DNA from: Bacteroidota bacterium
Lineage (GTDB): Bacteria > Bacteroidota > Bacteroidia > Bacteroidales > CAJPTX01
Length of the DNA: 10,138 bases
Assembly (NCBI GenBank): GCA_002748015.1
Contig: PDRH01000113.1
Span: forward strand, 1 to 10,138
Direction of reading: 5' to 3'
Shown: positions 7,275-10,138 of the stretch, piece by piece
Layout: each line of letters starts with the position of its first letter
Numbering within the stretch: position 1 is the stretch's first letter
Position numbers and translations under genes: made by a program
The notes under the pieces: generated by a model
Database searches by the model: none
What the model was told of the DNA's origin: nothing
What the model saw: the letters and a program-made list of their open reading frames with translations, nothing else

Positions 7275-7754
7275 ATGCGCCTACAGATGGCCAAGCAGCT
7301 ACTCGCCATCATCATCATCATCATCGTAGCCGTCATACACCTCTCCCCCCTCCGCTACTGGTTCGACGACCACGGCATCAACCGGACCTACATCTACATC
7401 GGCCTCCCCATCCTCTACATCCTCTGGTACGCCTCCTACATCGTCCGTGACTACGAGTACGTCTACGTCTCCGACACCATCGTCCCCGGGCGCCTCCTCA
7501 TCCGCCACTATCGGATCCGCCCCTTCAGCAGCCGGAAGGAGGAGTTCCAAATTCCGCTCAACGAGGTGGACAGCTACCTCTTCACCCGAGAGGGAATGGG
7601 ACGGCGATACTTCTTCATATGGCAGGGCCGTGGCACGCAGACCTACGTATACCCCAAGGTCAGCCTCGCCATCCTCAGCGCCGAGGAGCAGGAGCTCCTG
7701 AAGGCCACCCTCGAGAAGTACGCCAAGCGCAAGGGTTTTACCCCGCAAGCCTAG
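7275..7754 (+). CDS. Small two-helix membrane protein, possible PH-like cytoplasmic domain
   Basis: I do not recognise a named family. The protein has 159 residues from the chosen start: a first membrane helix at 8-24 that includes six isoleucines in a row, a short loop with YWFDDHGINRTY, a second helix at about 38-57, then a soluble part (60-159). That part alternates short strands (YEYVYVSDTIV, GRLLIRHYRIRPF, EFQIPLNEVDSYLF, RYFFIWQGRGTQTYVYP) and ends in a helix with AEEQELLKATLEKYAKR. The shape, two helices then a beta-rich domain with a closing helix, resembles small bacterial PH-like membrane proteins, but this is a fold guess. An in-frame ATG at 7248 would add nine residues; I prefer 7275 because it follows GCGAACC, the same context as two neighbouring starts. 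It lies between the FKBP gene and dprA (22 bases away) and is likely cotranscribed. Confidence 0.75.
   Translation: MRLQMAKQLLAIIIIIIVAVIHLSPLRYWFDDHGINRTYIYIGLPILYILWYASYIVRDYEYVYVSDTIVPGRLLIRHYRIRPFSSRKEEFQIPLNEVDSYLFTREGMGRRYFFIWQGRGTQTYVYPKVSLAILSAEEQELLKATLEKYAKRKGFTPQA
7308..7325 (+). repeat. Trinucleotide repeat (ATC)6
   Basis: Six perfect tandem ATC triplets lie in frame and encode Ile12-Ile17 of the first membrane helix of the small membrane protein. A change in copy number would lengthen or shorten that helix by one residue without a frameshift. The tract may simply reflect Ile codon preference. Confidence 0.9.
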
Positions 7755-7776
7755 CCAACCGAGCCCATAGCCCCAT

Positions 7777-8940
7777 ATGTCCACAGAGCAGAATACACCC
7801 CCAGCCGGCGAGAATACTAGCGGGAGCACAGCCGCCGCGCTCCGCTACGCCATCGCCATGACGCACATCTCCGGCGTAGGCCCAAAGCTCGCCCGCCAGC
7901 TACGCGCCTACTACGGCGACTATAGCACCGTCTTCAGCCAGACGGCCAGGGAGCTGCAGAATGTACCCGGCATAGGCGAGCAGACCGCCAGGGCCATAGC
8001 CTCAGCCACCGGTGCGCTGGAGGCCGCCGAACGCGAAATAGCCTTCTGCCAGAAGAGCGGCCTGCTCATGCTCCAGACCACCGACGAACTCTACCCGCCC
8101 CTCCTCCGCGACCTCCCCGATGCGCCCCTCGTCCTCTTCTACCGTGGCAACCCTGAGCCCCTTAAGCTGGGCAAGAGGAGCATCAGCATTGTGGGCACGC
8201 GCCGCGCCACCTCCTACGGGCGCGAGATGGTCGCACGCATCGTTCAGGAGCTACACCAGCAGGGGCAGCGCCTATGCATCATAAGCGGACTCGCCCACGG
8301 CATTGACGGGGAGGCCCATAGGGCGGCGCTGCAGCACGGAATACCCACCATCGGCGTCATGGCCCACGGCTTCCGCCACTTCTACCCCGCATCGCACAGG
8401 GACATGGCCGCACGCATGCTGGAGAACGGAGGCCTCATCACCGAGTTCCCCTCCACCCGAAAGCCTGACCCTCGCACCTTCCTCCAGCGAAACCGTATAA
8501 TAGCCGGCATGGCCGCCGCCACCATTATAGCCGAGAGCGCCGTCAAGGGGGGCGCCATGGTTACCGCCCAGAACGCCGAGGAGATGCTGCGCCCCCTCTT
8601 CGCATTTCCGGGCACCGTCGGTCGTGAAATGTCCACCGGATGCAATGACCTCATCAAGCGCAGGAAGGCCACACTCCTCGAAACGGCCGAGGACCTCATC
8701 AATGGGATGGGGTGGACCCCCGCCCGCCAGCGCGCCATGGAGGCCTCGCTCTTCTATAGGCCCACCGAGGACGAGCAGCGCATCATCGATGCCATACGCA
8801 CCGCCGGCAGCATAGCCCTCGACGAGCTATCCCGTACCCTCGGAACCCCCATAGGACAGCTCAACGCCACCCTCTTCAACCTCGAGATGCAGGGGGTGGT
8901 TCGTCAGCTCCCCGGCAAGGTGTTTGAACTGCCCATCTAG
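7777..8940 (+). CDS. dprA: DNA-processing protein DprA
   Basis: DprA binds incoming single-stranded DNA during natural transformation and loads RecA on it. The 387-residue protein has all parts of the family. Residues 28-80 form a helix-hairpin-helix region (ISGVGPKLAR at 31-40, VPGIGEQTARAI at 63-74). The Rossmann-like core runs from about 90 to 300 with ISIVGTRRATSYG (136-148), SGLAHGIDGEAHRAAL (170-185), FLQRNRIIAGM (235-245), ESAVKGGAMVTA (253-264) and FAFPG (275-279). A winged-helix-like C-terminal domain covers about 332-387, ending in LEMQGVVRQLPGKVFEL. No residue of the core motifs is missing. The start leaves a polar 20-residue leader; Met28 is too close to the first motif to be preferred. 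It is the last gene of the plus-strand string and its final 114 bases are overlapped by the convergent DUF6266-like frame. No competence operon surrounds it. Confidence 0.97.
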   Translation: MSTEQNTPPAGENTSGSTAAALRYAIAMTHISGVGPKLARQLRAYYGDYSTVFSQTARELQNVPGIGEQTARAIASATGALEAAEREIAFCQKSGLLMLQTTDELYPPLLRDLPDAPLVLFYRGNPEPLKLGKRSISIVGTRRATSYGREMVARIVQELHQQGQRLCIISGLAHGIDGEAHRAALQHGIPTIGVMAHGFRHFYPASHRDMAARMLENGGLITEFPSTRKPDPRTFLQRNRIIAGMAAATIIAESAVKGGAMVTAQNAEEMLRPLFAFPGTVGREMSTGCNDLIKRRKATLLETAEDLINGMGWTPARQRAMEASLFYRPTEDEQRIIDAIRTAGSIALDELSRTLGTPIGQLNATLFNLEMQGVVRQLPGKVFELPI

Positions 8941-9648
8941 CCTCCCCTCGTACGCACGAACCGCCCCATATCCCAGCCCGCCTCCACGTCCGAAGCTCCG
9001 CCGCCCGCTGCGCCCGCTCGCCAGGAGGAGGTACCCGCTCCCCCAGCGGGACTTCCCCTTCACGTCCACCGTATAGTACACGTGCAGCGCACCGCTTGCG
9101 GCCCACTTCGGGAGGCTAATCCTTACCGTTTCCCCCTGCCTCGGCGCATCGAAGCTCACGTGTACCGTGCGCCCCGCCTTGGCCGAGTGCAGCGCCATGC
9201 GAACCCGTCGCGTCCCCTTCGGTAGCCCCTTCGGGAAGCTGATGCTCATCTCCCGCCCATCCCTCCGAGCCTTCACTGGCCGCCCAGCCAGGCTATTCCC
9301 CTCCGAGAGCTGTACCTTCGCATAGTCTATCGTCCATCCATCCGCCCCCTTCCGCATCCCCGCCTGTAGTAGGTGCCCCAGGGCCACGTGGTACGCACCC
9401 ACCCGCCGCGGCTGCCAGCCCGGACGATGCGTCATCGTACCCTGAAAACCCTTCGCCACCATCGGTTGCATCTGCGCCAGAAACCGGCTCGCAACGCTCA
9501 TCTTATTCCGGTTTAGCTGCTGGAGCACCGTCCGTGGATTGTAAATGCTCTCTGCCCGAGCGCGGACATACATCCTGTCCACTACAACGTATACTACGGG
9601 ATTATCCTTGCGCCAGTACTTCGGCCTGGTGGGGGTGATTTTAGCCAT
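8827..9648 (-). CDS. DUF6266-like protein with C-terminal extension
   Basis: This encodes a basic 273-residue protein without signal peptide or membrane helix. Residues 17-70, with VVYVVVDRMYVRARAESIYNPRT then QQLNRNKMSVASRFL, follow the pattern I know from DUF6266, a family of unknown function found mainly in Bacteroidota (consensus roughly VRSRPxxVxNPRTxxQQxxR). The middle is beta-rich (MSISFPKG, RVRMALHSAK, TVHVSFDAP, TVRISLPK), and ALHVYYTVDVKGKSRWGSGYLLL (187-209) looks like the usual end of the family. The remaining residues 211-273 are Gly/Arg/Ser-rich at first and then unlike the family; the last 37 are read antisense to dprA. The original stop may therefore have been lost, or the tail may be specific to this lineage. 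Family match is moderate, from memory of the consensus. The start ATG at 9648 has no Shine-Dalgarno; no exact TAnnTTTG lies upstream on this strand, only AACCTTTG at 9719-9712. Confidence 0.65.
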   Translation of the reverse strand: MAKITPTRPKYWRKDNPVVYVVVDRMYVRARAESIYNPRTVLQQLNRNKMSVASRFLAQMQPMVAKGFQGTMTHRPGWQPRRVGAYHVALGHLLQAGMRKGADGWTIDYAKVQLSEGNSLAGRPVKARRDGREMSISFPKGLPKGTRRVRMALHSAKAGRTVHVSFDAPRQGETVRISLPKWAASGALHVYYTVDVKGKSRWGSGYLLLASGRSGRRSFGRGGGLGYGAVRAYEGRLDGQFKHLAGELTNHPLHLEVEEGGVELSYGGSEGTG

Positions 9649-9751
9649 GAGGGTATAGCTTTTGTAGATCTGAAAATACTAAGGTGTATCTTTATCTACG
9701 TACAATGCTCCCAAAGGTTACGTACCCGGACACCAACTCTGCGAAAAAGCG

Positions 9752-9759
9752 TATCTTTG
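9752..9759 (+). promoter_or_regulatory. -7 promoter element for the TPM-domain gene
   Basis: TATCTTTG on the plus strand is the third exact copy of this octamer in the window and lies 15 bases before the first ATG of the TPM-domain gene. A transcript start near 9764-9768 is expected, which gives a leader of about 7-11 bases to the ATG at 9775 or about 28-32 bases to the in-frame ATG at 9796. No clear -33 element is visible. Confidence 0.6.
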
Positions 9760-9774
9760 CCTATCAATCCGCAT

Positions 9775-10138
9775 ATGGAGAAAACGCCAGGGGCCATGTA
9801 TACATCAAGCGTACGACATCAAGCCAAGACCACCCTACGGAGGGTACTCCTTCCCCTCCTGCTAGCCCTTCTGCTCCCCCCTGCTATCCACGCTGAGGAG
9901 ATGCTCCTCCCCCGGCCGGAGTCCCTCGTCAACGATTCTGCCCACCTCCTCACCCCCGCGGAGAATCAGCGCCTGGAGACCGCCCTACGCCGCTACATGG
10001 ACAGCACCACCATCCAGATATTCATCGTAACCGTACCCGACTACAAGGGCCTTGCCCCCGTTGACTTCGCCACCCAGATCGGCAGCCAGTGGGGGGCCGG
10101 CCAGAAGGATAGGGACAACGGCGTCATCATCCTGCTGC
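9775..10138 (+). CDS. Secreted TPM-domain protein (YgcG-type), N-terminal part
   Basis: I read 121 codons before the right edge; the gene continues outside the window. Residues 1-40 form a signal peptide: basic residues Arg14, Lys18, Arg22 and Arg23, a leucine-rich core (25-36), and a likely cleavage site after AIHA (37-40). The mature part matches the start of the TPM domain: LVNDSAHLLTPAENQRLETAL (51-71), IQIFIVTVPDYKGLAPVDFA (80-99), and QWGAGQKDRDNGVIILL (105-121). Family members act outside the cytoplasmic membrane and many have a C-terminal membrane helix and Gly/Ser-rich tail; some have been linked to photosystem II repair or phosphatase activity, but the bacterial role is not settled. 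Met1 (9775) lies very close to the predicted transcript start; Met8 at 9796 would give a more usual leader and signal peptide. It diverges from the DUF6266-like gene. Confidence 0.88.
   Translation, partial: MEKTPGAMYTSSVRHQAKTTLRRVLLPLLLALLLPPAIHAEEMLLPRPESLVNDSAHLLTPAENQRLETALRRYMDSTTIQIFIVTVPDYKGLAPVDFATQIGSQWGAGQKDRDNGVIILL

Noticed and set aside
3649..8940. The six-gene plus-strand string as a defence or antiphage island
   Set aside because: The HEPN motif and exonuclease invite this idea, but dprA and the FKBP lipoprotein are ordinary chromosomal genes, base composition is even, and no mobile element, integrase or repeat borders are present.
9684..9896. A 70-codon plus-strand frame spanning the right-hand promoter
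   Set aside because: Most of it overlaps the signal-peptide region of the TPM-domain gene in another frame, it would include the promoter element in its coding sequence, and it has no motif.

Overview
The window looks like chromosomal DNA from a GC-rich, anaerobic member of the Bacteroidota, probably order Bacteroidales. The sequence shows three exact copies of TATCTTTG, which fits the Bacteroidota -7 promoter consensus TAnnTTTG, each upstream of a gene. It also shows an almost complete lack of Shine-Dalgarno sequences, a pyruvate:ferredoxin oxidoreductase, and a DUF6266-like protein, a family I know mainly from this phylum. The genus cannot be named from the sequence alone.

Layout, left to right. 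Positions 1-1736 (minus) hold the first 578 codons of nifJ, pyruvate:ferredoxin oxidoreductase, running off the left edge. A 308-base intergenic region with the nifJ promoter follows. Positions 2045-3478 (minus) encode a 12-helix MFS transporter. A 170-base divergent promoter region follows. From 3649 to 8940 (plus) six genes lie head to tail with gaps of 11-47 bases: a methyl-accepting chemotaxis-type receptor, a DEDDh 3'-5' exonuclease, a HEPN-like/CBS-pair protein, an FKBP-type prolyl isomerase lipoprotein, a small membrane protein with a possible PH-like cytoplasmic domain, and dprA. Positions 8827-9648 (minus) hold a DUF6266-like gene that converges on dprA and overlaps its last 114 bases. 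Positions 9775-10138 (plus) hold the start of a secreted TPM-domain protein, cut by the right edge.

How the genes work together. The plus-strand string is probably one or a few cotranscribed units, since no internal promoter of the TATCTTTG type or terminator is visible. Its members do not belong to one known pathway. DprA handles single-stranded DNA in transformation, and the exonuclease and HEPN-CBS protein suggest nucleic-acid processing tied to nucleotide sensing, but this link is inference. The receptor has no che genes beside it. nifJ stands apart, with its own promoter, a canonical Shine-Dalgarno and a codon usage typical of a highly expressed gene.

Most of the window is ordinary core genome. 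The points most worth a second look are the HEPN-CBS fusion next to an exonuclease, the orphan receptor, and the DUF6266-like reading frame that runs past its expected end into dprA. I see no rRNA, tRNA, CRISPR array, insertion sequence or phage genes.
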